A stretch of 64,000 nt of DNA from Ruminococcaceae bacterium YAD3003 (GTDB taxonomy: Bacteria > Bacillota > Clostridia > Saccharofermentanales > Saccharofermentanaceae): assembly GCA_900107185.1 (NCBI GenBank), contig FNPA01000006.1:62001-126000 (forward strand), in the 5' to 3' direction. Both the position numbers and the translations under genes were made by a program. The notes under the pieces were generated by a model, which made no database searches, was not told the DNA's origin, and saw only the letters and a program-made list of their open reading frames with translations. Shown in pieces: positions 35,503-45,061 of this stretch (position 1 is its first letter; every line of letters starts with the position of its first letter).

Positions 35503-37061
35503 TGAAGAAGACGGCCGAGAAAAATCCGCAAGAACGCCCGGCAGCGCCGCAATACGGTTTCCGTAAGCTGCGTCCTATTAAGATACCTAAGGCCGCCTGG
35601 TTTGCACTGATCCTGTCATTTGTTATGGCGGTAACGCTTTTTGTATTGTATGGGTTGTCCTACAAGGATACAGACAGTACAAATAAGACATTGATCATTT
35701 ATTCTGACGGAACATCTATTCCTGAAGTGTCATTACGCAATTCTCTTGCAGCTGCAGGATTTGATTTTGAGATCGTTGAGGCTGACAAGCGCAGTTCCAA
35801 GCCTGATTATGTTTATACCTTACCTGATGGCTATGAGAAGGACGAAGTGGTCGTCTGCGCAATCGGCAGCAATGCGTTTAAGGTCATGAATGACCTTTTG
35901 ACTTCCCGTTCAGGTAATGTCGAAGGTTATATCCTCGTTGCGCCTGAATATCCCGGAAACATCGCGTTGGAAGGCTATACCAGCGATTATCCGTCTGTAC
36001 CCTGTGCAGTATTTGGAATTGACAGCAAGGCCAAATCATCCAGTGACCTGAGCGGTGCACAGATGATTTTCGAGAAGATATCAGGTGTTGATACCATGTA
36101 CGGTCAGCCTGCCGTAAGAGGTAAACTGTTCCCGACAAAAGTATTTGTATCCCACAACCAGATGAGATATTTGTCCCTGTCCTCTGCAAAGTTTGGAACG
36201 GCAGGCCTGTTGGCTTCGCCCTCTTTCCAGAGCGAACTGGCACAGTATCTCGGAACCACATTCGGCAGGGGATTTGATTCTGCGAGAATTACGGTTTGGA
36301 ATATTATTCTGGTTCTTGCGATATTTGTGTCTGCAGCTGCGCTCGCACTGTTCCTTTTCATGGTTCCTGTTTCCGTACCTGACAAGGGAGAGAAACTCTT
36401 AAAGGGCAGAGACAGTCTTGGCGCCATTATTTTCCTTGGCGTATCCGGCTGGATAGCTCTTTGCGGAGCAGTAATGACGTTCATCCCGCAGGCGAATTTC
36501 CTGGCAGTTTACGTTGCCCGCTATTCTCCCGTGCTGATAATTGTCCTGATGGCACTGGCACAGATCAAGATAATTGCCAGCAAGAAGATTACGTACAAGC
36601 GAAAGGACTATGGCTTTACTATCTTCTTGGCTTCTGTTGTGACAGGCCTGATCGAGATAATGATCATTGCCGGAACAGCCTTAAATATCACTAATGTTGA
36701 ATCAGTATTAAAAGATAATCCTAATCTGATAGTTACTCTTGCCGTGTTCGTTTTGATGAGTATCTCTGCACTCGCCCTTATCCTTGCAGATAAGAAATCC
36801 AGAGCCTCAGGGCAGGGAGCGGCAGCTTATTTCGCGAGCCCTGCGTATTTTGTCGAGGCATTGTTCCCGCCTTTGGTTATGCTGATCCTGGGTGCCATTC
36901 GTGGTAATCCTGAGATCGTCAGTGCCTCTGTTACGGGCTGTGCCCTTGGCGTATTGCCTTTCCTGTGCGCAGTACCGATCAAGAGAATATCGGATTATTA
37001 TGAGATTACGGGCCTGATTTTCGGAATAGTTGCAGCACTTATCGTGTTTGTTGCTGTCTAA
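35499..37061 (+). CDS. Uncharacterised membrane protein coupled to murC
   Basis: 520 residues, not recognised. One N-terminal membrane helix (about 34-51) leads to an extracytoplasmic domain of about 200 residues (55-255) with alternating strands and helices, including VEGYILVAPEYPGNIALEG, which vaguely resembles an alpha/beta-hydrolase core. No clear nucleophile-elbow motif is seen. About seven to eight further membrane helices follow (265-520). The start overlaps the murC stop by four bases, so the two are coupled and a role in envelope or cell wall biology is plausible but unproven. Confidence 0.8.
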   Translation: MMKKTAEKNPQERPAAPQYGFRKLRPIKIPKAAWFALILSFVMAVTLFVLYGLSYKDTDSTNKTLIIYSDGTSIPEVSLRNSLAAAGFDFEIVEADKRSSKPDYVYTLPDGYEKDEVVVCAIGSNAFKVMNDLLTSRSGNVEGYILVAPEYPGNIALEGYTSDYPSVPCAVFGIDSKAKSSSDLSGAQMIFEKISGVDTMYGQPAVRGKLFPTKVFVSHNQMRYLSLSSAKFGTAGLLASPSFQSELAQYLGTTFGRGFDSARITVWNIILVLAIFVSAAALALFLFMVPVSVPDKGEKLLKGRDSLGAIIFLGVSGWIALCGAVMTFIPQANFLAVYVARYSPVLIIVLMALAQIKIIASKKITYKRKDYGFTIFLASVVTGLIEIMIIAGTALNITNVESVLKDNPNLIVTLAVFVLMSISALALILADKKSRASGQGAAAYFASPAYFVEALFPPLVMLILGAIRGNPEIVSASVTGCALGVLPFLCAVPIKRISDYYEITGLIFGIVAALIVFVAV

Positions 37062-37096
37062 CCCCCGAAAACTTGGGAATTCCCTATATATTATTA

Positions 37097-37125
37097 TTGA
37101 CTTTGCCACACCTGTGGTTTATTAT
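37097..37125 (+). promoter_or_regulatory. Promoter of the L21 operon
   Basis: TTGACT (37097-37102), 17 bases, TATTAT (37120-37125), followed by a leader of about 90 nt before rplU. Confidence 0.75.
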
Positions 37126-37131
37126 ACGTCG

Positions 37132-37215
37132 GTGACCGCATGCAACGGGCTTTTTTAAATGCGCTTATTTTTGGCGCTGCCTTGGTTTAAGCAGCGAGAC
37201 TGGAAGAACAGGAGG
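37132..37215 (+). ncRNA. Candidate L21 ribosomal protein leader
   Basis: The transcript start region folds into CGCAT/ATGCG with CAACGGGC in its loop, then a CGCTGC/GCAGCG hairpin with loop CTTGGTTTAA, ending just before the GGAGG site of rplU. Position and size fit the autoregulatory L21 leader known in Firmicutes. I assign it by context and fold only. Confidence 0.5.
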
Positions 37216-37222
37216 AATAAAT

Positions 37223-37525
37223 ATGTACGCAGTAATTAAGACAGGCGGCAAGCAGTACAAGGTTTCAGTTGACGACGAGATTTTCGTTGAGAAGCTTGAA
37301 GGAGAGGCTGGCAGCCAGGTTACTTTCGAGGATGTACTTGCTGTATCTGATGACAAGGGTATCGTAGCTGGTGATGTAAAGGCTACTGTTACTGGTGAAA
37401 TCGTTAAGCAGGGCAGAAACAAGAAGGTTATCGTCTCTAAGTACAAGGCTAAGAAGGGCTACAGAAGAAAGAATGGCCACAGACAGCCTTACACACGTGT
37501 ACTTATCAAGGCTATCAACGCGTAA
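37223..37525 (+). CDS. rplU: 50S ribosomal protein L21
   Basis: 100 residues beginning MYAVIKTGGKQYKVS, with the conserved C-terminal KYKAKKGYRRKNGHRQPYT rRNA-binding segment. It is a structural component of the large subunit. First gene of the standard Firmicutes order rplU-prp-rpmA-obgE, with a strong AGGAGG ribosome site. Confidence 0.98.
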   Translation: MYAVIKTGGKQYKVSVDDEIFVEKLEGEAGSQVTFEDVLAVSDDKGIVAGDVKATVTGEIVKQGRNKKVIVSKYKAKKGYRRKNGHRQPYTRVLIKAINA

Positions 37526-37543
37526 GTCAAAGGCTTTTAGCGT

Positions 37544-37915
37544 ATGATTTCCGTTATCGTCAACAGGGAAGGCAGTTCCATCCGCGCGATTTACGCAAAC
37601 GGACATGCAGGATATGCCGATCCGGGTCAGGACATCATCTGCAGCGCAGTCTCAACACTCCTTTTTACGAGTGCCAGTGCTTTGGAAGATATTTGCGGTT
37701 ACGACAGCGAGACTTTCTTCCAGATAAAGGGCGAAGGTACAGAAGATGTTAACCTAAGGATAACGGTTCCCGATACAGGGGACGATGAGACTAAGGACAG
37801 GGCTCAGGTAATAATGAGAACTTGCGAATTGGGTCTTATCGGGATAGCAAGAGATTATAACGACAGTAAGTTTAAGTACGTAGAGATTATTAATTCGAGA
37901 ACACCGGAGGTGTAA
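37544..37915 (+). CDS. prp: Ribosomal-processing cysteine protease Prp
   Basis: 123 residues. The catalytic pair is His21 in [12 protein letters not shown] and Cys33 in IICSAVS, both conserved in Prp. The enzyme removes the N-terminal extension of ribosomal protein L27, which is essential in Firmicutes that have the extension. The target gene rpmA follows directly and does encode the extension. No strong ribosome site is visible; it may be translated by coupling from rplU, 18 bases upstream. Confidence 0.95.
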   Translation: MISVIVNREGSSIRAIYANGHAGYADPGQDIICSAVSTLLFTSASALEDICGYDSETFFQIKGEGTEDVNLRITVPDTGDDETKDRAQVIMRTCELGLIGIARDYNDSKFKYVEIINSRTPEV

Positions 37916-37917
37916 TT

Positions 37918-38199
37918 ATGATTAAGTTTAATTTACAGCTCTTCGCACATAAGAAGGGAATGGGTTCCACCAAGAACGGCCGTGAGTCCCAGTCCAAGAG
38001 ATTAGGAGCGAAGAAAGGTGACGGACAGTCAGTTCTGGCCGGCAATATTCTTGTTAGACAGCGTGGTACAAAGATCCATCCCGGAACAAACGTTGGTATC
38101 GGATCTGATGACACACTTTTCGCTTTGATTGACGGTAAGGTCAAGTACGAGCGTATGGGCAAGGATAAGAAGCAGGTTAGCGTTTATCCTGTAGCCTGA
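37918..38199 (+). CDS. rpmA: 50S ribosomal protein L27 with Prp-cleaved extension
   Basis: 93 residues. The N-terminus [14 protein letters not shown] matches the Prp recognition pattern (xNLQxFA followed by the mature end), so the mature protein should begin at His11. The rest is standard L27 ([21 protein letters not shown]). The mature N-terminus reaches the peptidyl-transferase centre. It starts two bases after the prp stop. Confidence 0.97.
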   Translation: MIKFNLQLFAHKKGMGSTKNGRESQSKRLGAKKGDGQSVLAGNILVRQRGTKIHPGTNVGIGSDDTLFALIDGKVKYERMGKDKKQVSVYPVA

Positions 38200-38223
38200 T
38201 TTAGGTATTCAGTAGAAACCAAG

Positions 38224-38270
38224 AGGAGCAGTCTGTCGCTTATTTAGCGATTGGACTGCTCTTGATTTTT
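38224..38270 (+). terminator. Hairpin between rpmA and obgE
   Basis: AGCAGTC (38227-38233) pairs with GACTGCT (38254-38260), extended outwards, with an inner TCGCT/AGCGA stem, then TTGATTTTT. It lies 14 bases before the obgE start, so it may reduce rather than fully stop transcription into obgE. Confidence 0.75.
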
Positions 38271-38283
38271 GAGGGAGAATCAG

Positions 38284-39561
38284 ATGTTTATAGATCACTC
38301 TAAGATTTATGTAAAGGCCGGAGACGGCGGTAATGGCGCGCTCAGTTTCCATACGGAGAAGTATATTACCAACGGCGGACCGGACGGTGGTGACGGCGGA
38401 GACGGCGGTAACGTTATTCTGCAGGCAGCACCTAATCTGACGAGCCTTCAGAATTTCAGATTTAAGCACAAGTTTGTTGCTCCGAATGGTGCTAAGGGCA
38501 TGGGCAAGAAGATGTACGGTAAGCGCGGAGAAGACCTCGTAATCGGTGTTCCCGTCGGTACTGTCGTAAAGGATGTCCAGACAGGTGACATCATTGCAGA
38601 TCTTACCGAAGCAGGCCAGAAGATTGTTGTCGCACGCGGCGGCAAGGGCGGACTTGGCAACATGCACTATGCCAACTCAGTAAGACAGGCACCGCAGTTT
38701 GCTACACCAGGCGCTCCCGGCGAAGAGAGAGAACTCTCGATCGAGCTCAAGCTCATTGCTGATTGCGGCCTTGTTGGTTTCCCTAATGCCGGTAAATCAA
38801 CATTGCTTTCTGTCCTTACGAGAGCGAAGCCGAAGATCGCAGATTATCCGTTCACAACATTGGAACCTGTATTGGGCGTTGTTTCAAAGGATGATTTCTC
38901 ATATGTCATTGCCGATATTCCCGGAATCATCGAGAACGCTCATGAAGGCGCAGGCCTGGGTCACGACTTTTTAAGACATATTGAGAGAACAAGACTTCTC
39001 GTTCATGTTGTAGACCTGTCTGCAGCTGACGGAAGAGATCCTATAGATGATTTCAAGACGATCAATAACGAACTTGAAGAGTTCAGCTTAGAACTCGCTC
39101 AGAGACCGCAGATCGTTGTCGGAAACAAGTGTGACGGCGTATCTGAAGAAGATTGCCAGAAGTTCATTGATGCAGTTAAGAAGATGGGATATGAGGATGT
39201 ATTCATCATCTCAGCAGCCGGTATGATCGGCGTGAATGAACTCGCTGACAAGATTACTGAGAGAGTATCCCAGTTGCCGCCTACGATCCTTCACGATATC
39301 GCTGAAGGCGGAGAGAGAGTCTACACATTTGATGAAGGCAAGAAGTTTGAGATTATCATCAATGAAGACGGTAATTTCGAAGTTACGGGCAAGTGGATCA
39401 ACAAGATATTCAATTCAACCAACTTCGAAGATACTGAGTCAACCAACTTCTTCCAGAGAACGTTGGAGAACGAGGGCGTATTTGAAGAACTCAAGAAGAT
39501 GGGTGTCAAAGAGGGCGATACCGTTAAGGTTTGCGAGCTCGAGTTCGATTATTACGACTGA
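38284..39561 (+). CDS. obgE: GTPase Obg with C-terminal OCT domain
   Basis: 425 residues from ATG 38284, chosen over an in-frame ATG at 38269 because GGGAG lies just before it and Obg proteins begin MFID. Glycine-rich Obg fold (1-158), then the GTPase with P-loop GFPNAGKST (165-173), DIPGIIENAHEGAGLGHDF (G3), NKCD (G4) and SAAG (G5), and an OCT domain (about 345-425) that is typical of Gram-positive Obg. It acts in 50S assembly and stress control. A strong hairpin separates it from the convergent HTH gene. Confidence 0.97.
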   Translation: MFIDHSKIYVKAGDGGNGALSFHTEKYITNGGPDGGDGGDGGNVILQAAPNLTSLQNFRFKHKFVAPNGAKGMGKKMYGKRGEDLVIGVPVGTVVKDVQTGDIIADLTEAGQKIVVARGGKGGLGNMHYANSVRQAPQFATPGAPGEERELSIELKLIADCGLVGFPNAGKSTLLSVLTRAKPKIADYPFTTLEPVLGVVSKDDFSYVIADIPGIIENAHEGAGLGHDFLRHIERTRLLVHVVDLSAADGRDPIDDFKTINNELEEFSLELAQRPQIVVGNKCDGVSEEDCQKFIDAVKKMGYEDVFIISAAGMIGVNELADKITERVSQLPPTILHDIAEGGERVYTFDEGKKFEIIINEDGNFEVTGKWINKIFNSTNFEDTESTNFFQRTLENEGVFEELKKMGVKEGDTVKVCELEFDYYD

Positions 39562-39590
39562 TACGGCAGTCTGATTAAAAGTTGTATTTA

Positions 39591-39625
39591 AAAGGGGTTG
39601 TCTCGAATTTTGAGACAACCCCTTT
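39591..39625. terminator. Bidirectional terminator between obgE and the HTH gene
   Basis: A perfect 14-bp stem AAAGGGGTTGTCTC with GAGACAACCCCTTT around a 7-base loop, between convergent genes. Confidence 0.88.
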
Positions 39626-39628
39626 ATA

Positions 39629-40513
39629 TTATTTGCTTGCTGTTTCCTTGGCCTTTTTCCTCTTGATCATCAAAGTGAATGTCTGGTAGATGATGAGGCC
39701 GTAAATAGCTATTCCCAATACCAGACTCAACGTCTGATTCATCGTGAACCCGTCACTGTAATTGGTGAGAATGGTCAGTTTACCCGTAATATTAATGATT
39801 ATTCCGGCGATTGAAGCAACCGTTATCAGCACAGGCCAAATGATCCGGTTCTTATTCCTGATAAAAAAGAAGAATGTGCCTGTTGCGCCTGCAATGCCCG
39901 GAACAATTAAGATTACGAACACGCATATCAGTTTCGATATTTGTCCGTTATTCAGGCTCCAAGTGACAGTTTCAGGAGGAAAGGCTCTTATTAACGATTC
40001 AGCACCTGTAATGCAGTTAGCTGCGAAATAAGCTCCTATTACCGCGCCCATTCTTTTGGGTGACAGCGTTCCTTTTATTGCGTTGATAAGTCCGTATGTA
40101 AAGCAGAATAATTCCAGTATTACCACAGATGCCTGAATGATGACATAGGAGTCATAGCCCGGCATATTGGTATCAACGACTGCCTGATATGTCAATATGC
40201 CGTTCAGTATGGGGATGATCATTGAGAATAAGACTATGGCATAAAGCGCAGTCATTATGTTGTTTGCAACTTTGTTTTCTACTACAGGGTTTCTTTCTAC
40301 TACTTTCTCCATTTCTTTTCCGGATAAAAGGTCGTCAAGGCTCACTTCCAGGATTTGAGCTAATTTTGTTGTGGTAAGAAGATCCGGGTAACGGTCGCCG
40401 CATTCCCATCTGGAGACAGACTGTCTTGTTACATATAACTGTTCTGCCAGAGACTGCTGTGTCATTCCTTTCGCTTCTCTTGCTCTTCTTAACTGTTCGC
40501 CAAATTCGACCAT
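39629..40513 (-). CDS. HTH (Xre-type) regulator with C-terminal membrane domain
   Basis: 294 residues. An Xre-type helix-turn-helix fills residues 5-60 (EQLRRAREAKGMTQQSLAEQ, then VTRQSVSRWECGDRYPD), followed by a linker and about six membrane helices from residue 85. Such DNA-binding plus membrane-domain proteins probably regulate neighbouring genes in response to envelope signals, but the target is unknown. AAAGGA precedes the ATG on the minus strand. Confidence 0.85.
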   Translation of the reverse strand: MVEFGEQLRRAREAKGMTQQSLAEQLYVTRQSVSRWECGDRYPDLLTTTKLAQILEVSLDDLLSGKEMEKVVERNPVVENKVANNIMTALYAIVLFSMIIPILNGILTYQAVVDTNMPGYDSYVIIQASVVILELFCFTYGLINAIKGTLSPKRMGAVIGAYFAANCITGAESLIRAFPPETVTWSLNNGQISKLICVFVILIVPGIAGATGTFFFFIRNKNRIIWPVLITVASIAGIIINITGKLTILTNYSDGFTMNQTLSLVLGIAIYGLIIYQTFTLMIKRKKAKETASK

Positions 40514-40782
40514 GTCAAATCCGTTCCTTTCGTGAAATCACCTGCAGATGTGTCCACAGTATCCCCTCAAGGTTCGAAAACATCAAGCACCACACTGTAA
40601 GAATCCTGTCACCATAGTGGCGCGCACCCAAAAAACGATGATTTATGGCTATGATTTCATAATTGGAGGGTTTTATTAACGAATTATTCACAAATGTTCC
40701 CTTATAGTGCCTTAATGCTAGCGTATTATTCAAATTGTAAAGAACGTGATAGCGCTTCGTTAAGTTTTGAGTTTGTTTGTAG
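40514..40782. other. Gene-free interval upstream of the divergent HTH gene
   Basis: About 270 bases that precede the terminator at 40783. They must hold the promoter of the minus-strand HTH gene. On the plus strand a short open frame of about 50 codons runs through the terminator and has no database-like features that I recognise. The terminator with no plus-strand gene ahead of it suggests a small plus-strand RNA. Confidence 0.35.
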
Positions 40783-40815
40783 AGATGCCGCAGAGATCCT
40801 GCGGCATCTTTTTTT
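40783..40815 (+). terminator. Orphan plus-strand terminator
   Basis: An 11-bp perfect stem AGATGCCGCAG with CTGCGGCATCT, 5-base loop, then seven T. The nearest upstream gene is on the minus strand, so its transcript is unidentified. Confidence 0.85.
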
Positions 40816-40826
40816 AGGGTTTATTT

Positions 40827-40855
40827 TTGTACTCGATAGAGTAAAATAATATAGA
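40827..40855 (+). promoter_or_regulatory. Promoter of the PAP2-like gene
   Basis: TTGTAC (40827-40832), 17 bases, TATAGA (40850-40855), 25 bases before the ATG. Confidence 0.55.
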
Positions 40856-40880
40856 CTTATTGGAATAAGAAAGGGATAGT

Positions 40881-41345
40881 ATGAATTTCCTGCTACAGAT
40901 AATTACAAACAAAGTTTTGATCGTTGGTGTAGCATCGTGGTTTTTGGCACAGGTATTTAAAACGATCAGTAATCTGATCCTTACCAAGAAATTCAGCTTC
41001 GAGAGACTTTTTGGAGACGGCGGTATGCCGAGCGGACATACTGCAACGGTTGTTTCTGTTGCTACAGCAACAGGCCTTTATGAAGGTTTTAACACTGCTT
41101 ATTTTGCAATTGCTGCTATTCTGGCGATCATCGTTATGCACGATGCAATGAATGTCAGATATCAGGCTGGTAAGCAGGCAGAGCTCTTGAATGTAATGGC
41201 TGAGACTTTCGAGAAGATCACAGGTGCCGACCTCCCCAACGAAGAAAAGCTCAAGGAACTCTTGGGCCATACTCCTTTGCAGGTAGCAGCAGGTTTTGTT
41301 CTTGGAGTAGCTACAGCTATTTGCATGTATTTGTTCATCGGTTAA
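40881..41345 (+). CDS. Divergent PAP2 family (DUF212, YuiD-like) membrane protein
   Basis: 154 residues with four membrane segments. GGMPSGHTATVVSVATATG is the conserved PAP2-like phosphatase motif of the DUF212 family, and MHDAMNVRYQAGKQAELLN is a second family signature. The family resembles acid phosphatases acting on lipid phosphates, but no substrate is established. AAAGGG precedes the start and the AlkD gene follows after four bases. Confidence 0.9.
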   Translation: MNFLLQIITNKVLIVGVASWFLAQVFKTISNLILTKKFSFERLFGDGGMPSGHTATVVSVATATGLYEGFNTAYFAIAAILAIIVMHDAMNVRYQAGKQAELLNVMAETFEKITGADLPNEEKLKELLGHTPLQVAAGFVLGVATAICMYLFIG

Positions 41346-41349
41346 TTCC

Positions 41350-42039
41350 ATGATTACCGACGAGATACGTTCCGAATTATTTAGACTGCAAGATCCCGGT
41401 TATAGAGATCTTCAGCTTAAGATTGTTCCCACAGCGGATAAGGAATCAGTTATCGGCGTCAGAACACCTGCTCTGAGGCAGTTAGCAAAAGAGTATGTCA
41501 AAAGGGACGATGTTTCTTTGTTCCTTAATGATCTGCCGCATAAGTATTTCGATGAGAACCAGCTGCATGCCTTTATTTTGTCTCTAATGAAGGACGCGGA
41601 AGAGTGCATCAAGTTAGTTGATAAGTTTCTTCCTTTTGTGGATAACTGGGCAACATGCGATCAGATGTCTCCGAAGGTTTTCAAGAAGCATAAGGATCTG
41701 CTCCTGAAATACGTAAATGTCTGGATCGGGTCTGACCATACATATGTTAAAAGATTTGCTATAGGAATGCTGATGGAACATTTCCTTGATGAGGATTTCA
41801 AAACATCTTACCTTACCAAGGTATCGAAAATCCGTTCAGACGAGTATTATGTCAATATGATGGTAGCCTGGTATTTTGCCACGGCGCTGGCAAAGAAATA
41901 TGAAGAAACACTGCCGTATATTGAGAAACAGAAACTTGATATCTGGACACACAATAAAACGATTCAGAAGGCAGTAGAGAGTTACCGTATAACACCGGAA
42001 CAGAAAGAATATCTTAAGACGTTGAAAAGGAAGGCGTGA
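41350..42039 (+). CDS. AlkD-like DNA alkylation repair protein
   Basis: 229 residues of HEAT-like helical repeats, the AlkC/AlkD fold. VDNWATCDQMSPK near residue 100 contains the conserved Asp that corresponds to the catalytic-site residue of Bacillus cereus AlkD, and AFILSLMKD and VKRFAIGMLMEHFLD are family segments. The enzyme removes positively charged alkylated bases such as 3-methyladenine and 7-methylguanine. The 1-phosphofructokinase gene starts four bases downstream. Confidence 0.87.
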   Translation: MITDEIRSELFRLQDPGYRDLQLKIVPTADKESVIGVRTPALRQLAKEYVKRDDVSLFLNDLPHKYFDENQLHAFILSLMKDAEECIKLVDKFLPFVDNWATCDQMSPKVFKKHKDLLLKYVNVWIGSDHTYVKRFAIGMLMEHFLDEDFKTSYLTKVSKIRSDEYYVNMMVAWYFATALAKKYEETLPYIEKQKLDIWTHNKTIQKAVESYRITPEQKEYLKTLKRKA

Positions 42040-42043
42040 AGGC

Positions 42044-42967
42044 ATGATTTACACAATTACACTTAACCCCGCAGTAGATGTCAGTCTTCATGTAAAAGAC
42101 GGACTGATGCCTGGAAGTATCAACCAATCTTACGGTGTAAGAACCGATCCGGGCGGAAAGGGAATCAATGTATCTAAGACATTGAAGGTTCTTGGTAAAG
42201 AATCTGTTGTCTGCATCGGCATCTGTGGTGACGATGGAGACAGACTCCTAAAGATGTTAGGTGATGTCGGAACTGAAGTAATCAGCGTCAGATATCCTTC
42301 CGGTAATACCAGAATAAACGTAAAGATAAACGGTGAGAACGGAGTAACAACTGATATCAACGGCGAAGGTCCTTTGTATGACAAGGGTACTGTTGATGAA
42401 CTTAAAACCCTTATCCGTTCAAGAATCGTAACAGGTGATACTGTTGTTATCTCAGGAAGACCGCCTCTCGGTTCTCCTTCAATGATCTATGCGGATCTCA
42501 TAAAGTGTTTCAAAGAAGTTGAAGGAGTCAAAGTAATCCTTGATGCTTCTGACAGATATCTTCAGGAAGGTCTCGAAGAAAGGCCTTATGCTGTTAAGCC
42601 TACATGTGAAGAGCTCGGCATTGATAACGATACAGACAGTGCTAAATATGAAGCAAGCGATCTGGTTATGAGAGGTGTTACACGTTGTCTCATTTCAATG
42701 GGAAGCGTCGGTGCAGTTTATTGCGGCCGCGATATGGAAGCAACTTATGCCAGAGCTCTTGATGTTAAGGTCAATTGCACAACCGGTTGCGGTGACGCAA
42801 TGACTGCCGGTCTTGCTTATGCTTCCGAAGAAGGCTTGTCTTCAGAAGACACCTTAAAACTCTGTATGGCTCTGGCTGCTGCTGAAGCAGAAACAGAAGG
42901 TACCAATCCGCCTCTTAGAGCACGCGTTGAAGAACTCGCAGGTATATCTCCGTTATTAGGTCAATAA
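42044..42967 (+). CDS. fruK: 1-phosphofructokinase / tagatose-6-phosphate kinase (PfkB family)
   Basis: 307 residues. PfkB motifs: GGKGINVSKTLKVLG near residue 38 (substrate end) and NCTTGCGDAMTAGLAYA near 245, which holds the catalytic Asp in GD. The opening MIYTITLNPAVDVSL is typical of the FruK/LacC group, which phosphorylates fructose-1-phosphate or tagatose-6-phosphate. With galactoside hydrolases at the left end of the window, tagatose-6-phosphate kinase is possible, but no PTS gene is here. AGGCATG gives a modest ribosome site and the gene is four bases from AlkD. Confidence 0.87.
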   Translation: MIYTITLNPAVDVSLHVKDGLMPGSINQSYGVRTDPGGKGINVSKTLKVLGKESVVCIGICGDDGDRLLKMLGDVGTEVISVRYPSGNTRINVKINGENGVTTDINGEGPLYDKGTVDELKTLIRSRIVTGDTVVISGRPPLGSPSMIYADLIKCFKEVEGVKVILDASDRYLQEGLEERPYAVKPTCEELGIDNDTDSAKYEASDLVMRGVTRCLISMGSVGAVYCGRDMEATYARALDVKVNCTTGCGDAMTAGLAYASEEGLSSEDTLKLCMALAAAEAETEGTNPPLRARVEELAGISPLLGQ

Positions 42968-42979
42968 ACAGATACCGTA

Positions 42980-43008
42980 TTGCATTCATAGAACAAACGT
43001 TCTAAAAT
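42980..43008 (+). promoter_or_regulatory. SOS promoter of uvrB-dnaE with embedded LexA box
   Basis: TTGCAT (42980-42985), 17 bases, TAAAAT (43003-43008). The spacer contains GAACAAACGTTC within the longer palindrome TAGAACAAACGTTCTA (42989-43004), matching the Firmicutes LexA/DinR consensus GAAC-N4-GTTC. LexA bound there would cover the promoter. Confidence 0.85.
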
Positions 43009-43042
43009 TGTTTTAGAAGATTTGATTTAGGACACTTATTTT

Positions 43043-45061
43043 ATGTTTAAACTGGTATCTGATTATAAGCCGTCAGGCGACCAGCCTGAAGCTATCAACA
43101 GCCTTGTACAGGGTATTAAGGACGGGAAGCACGCTCAGACGCTTCTCGGTGTTACCGGTTCAGGTAAGACTTTCACAATGGCTAATATCATTGAGAAGGT
43201 ACAAAGACCTACACTGGTCCTTGCCCACAATAAGACTCTGGCAGGTCAGCTCTATGCCGAGTTTAAGGAATTGTTTCCTGAGAATGCAGTTGAATACTTT
43301 ATCTCATACTACGATTACTATCAGCCTGAGGCGTATATAGCTGCTACTGATACGTATATCGAGAAGGATTCATCGATCAATGATGAGATTGACCGTATGC
43401 GTCACGAGGCTACGAAGTCTTTGCTCACGAGGGAAGATGTAATTATTGTCGCATCTGTTTCCTGTATCTATGGTATCGGTGAGAAGGACGATTATTTATC
43501 ACTTGCCCTTATGCTCGAGACAGGACTCGAAGTTCCTATGGATGTTGTTATGGGACAGCTCATCAACATGCAGTACACTCGTAACGATTTTGATCTCGTA
43601 AGAGGATCCTTCAGACGCAAGGGTGACATTATCGATATATGGACACCTGATTCGGAACACACACTTACCAGGATCAGTTTCTTCGGTGATGAGATCGATA
43701 AGATCAGTTATGTTGATGCGATTACCGGCAGGACTGAATATACGAAGGATTATATTGAGCTCTTCCCGGCATCACACTATGCGACCGGCAGGGCAAAGCT
43801 TAACAAGGCTATCGACAGGATCGAAGCCGAACTCGAAGTAAGACTTAAGGAATTAAGAGATGCCGGTGATATGATCGCCGCATACAGACTTGAGCAGCGT
43901 ACCCGTTATGACATTGATATGTTGAGGGAGACGGGCTTTTGCAAAGGTATTGAGAATTATTCCAGACATATAGCAGGAAGGGAAGCGGGAGAACCGCCCT
44001 GCACGCTTATGGATTTCTTCCCGGATGATTTTCTGCTTTTCATCGATGAGTCCCACCAGACTATTCCTCAGGTCGGTGCCATGTATAACGGTGACAGATC
44101 CAGGAAGGAGATGCTCGTCCAGTACGGATTCAGACTTCCTTCCGCATTCGACAACAGACCGCTGAAATTTAATGAATTCGAACAGCGCATGGGTCAGACT
44201 GTTTTTGTCAGTGCGACTCCTGCAGATTACGAGAAGGAACACAGTGAGCAGACGGTTGAGCAGGTAATAAGACCTACAGGTCTTCTTGAGCCTGAGATCT
44301 TTATCCGTCCTGTAGAAGGACAGATCGAAGATATCCTGGCGATGCTCAAGGAACAGAAAGCAACAGGAGATAAGAGCCTTATTATGACTCTTACGAAGAG
44401 AATGGCAGAAGACCTTACTGATTTCCTTAAGAAGGAAAATATCAGGGTTACTTATCTGCATTCTGATATCAAGGCTGTAGAACGTATGCAGATACTGAAC
44501 CAGCTCAGAAATGATGAGATAGATGTTATTGTCGGTATCAATCTCTTAAGGGAAGGTATCGATCTTCCTGAAGTATCTTTGCTGATGATCCTTGATGCTG
44601 ATAAAGAAGGATTCCTTAGATCCGAGAGATCCCTTATCCAGATAATCGGACGATGCGCGCGTAATGATCACGGCAGAGTTGTTCTTTATGCAGATGAGGT
44701 AACCGATTCAATGATGAATGCGGTATCTGAAACTAACCGCAGAAGAAAGATTCAGGAAGAGTACAACAAGGTTCACAATATCACACCAAGAACTGTTAAG
44801 AAGGCAGTCAGGGATATCTTCGATATCGTTGCTGAGAACAGTAAGGATTCTTCCGAGGCTAAGGGCAGAGGTAGATCTTCCAAGGGCGGTATTGATCCGG
44901 CCAGACTTATTAATGAAGGTGTTTCCGGCGGCAGCGAGGAAGAAAACAACAAACTTATTGATAAGCTTACGATAGAGATGACCAAGGCTGCCAAGGATCT
45001 TGATTTTGAGAGGGCGGCAGAGATAAGAGACATTATCATCGAACTTAAGGGGAAGAAGTAA
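43043..45061 (+). CDS. uvrB: Excinuclease ABC subunit B
   Basis: 672 residues, full length. Walker A GVTGSGKT (36-43), the beta-hairpin region with [11 protein letters not shown] (about 92-102), helicase motifs such as [21 protein letters not shown] and [10 protein letters not shown], and a C-terminal UVR coiled coil (about 635-670) that binds UvrC. It scans and verifies damage in nucleotide excision repair. Control by the LexA box upstream is expected. The stop codon overlaps the dnaE start by one base. Confidence 0.98.
   Translation: MFKLVSDYKPSGDQPEAINSLVQGIKDGKHAQTLLGVTGSGKTFTMANIIEKVQRPTLVLAHNKTLAGQLYAEFKELFPENAVEYFISYYDYYQPEAYIAATDTYIEKDSSINDEIDRMRHEATKSLLTREDVIIVASVSCIYGIGEKDDYLSLALMLETGLEVPMDVVMGQLINMQYTRNDFDLVRGSFRRKGDIIDIWTPDSEHTLTRISFFGDEIDKISYVDAITGRTEYTKDYIELFPASHYATGRAKLNKAIDRIEAELEVRLKELRDAGDMIAAYRLEQRTRYDIDMLRETGFCKGIENYSRHIAGREAGEPPCTLMDFFPDDFLLFIDESHQTIPQVGAMYNGDRSRKEMLVQYGFRLPSAFDNRPLKFNEFEQRMGQTVFVSATPADYEKEHSEQTVEQVIRPTGLLEPEIFIRPVEGQIEDILAMLKEQKATGDKSLIMTLTKRMAEDLTDFLKKENIRVTYLHSDIKAVERMQILNQLRNDEIDVIVGINLLREGIDLPEVSLLMILDADKEGFLRSERSLIQIIGRCARNDHGRVVLYADEVTDSMMNAVSETNRRRKIQEEYNKVHNITPRTVKKAVRDIFDIVAENSKDSSEAKGRGRSSKGGIDPARLINEGVSGGSEEENNKLIDKLTIEMTKAAKDLDFERAAEIRDIIIELKGKK

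Noticed and set aside
40706-40862. Short plus-strand reading frame of about 50 codons
   Set aside because: It runs through the terminator hairpin and the promoter of the next gene and has no ribosome site or recognisable product.
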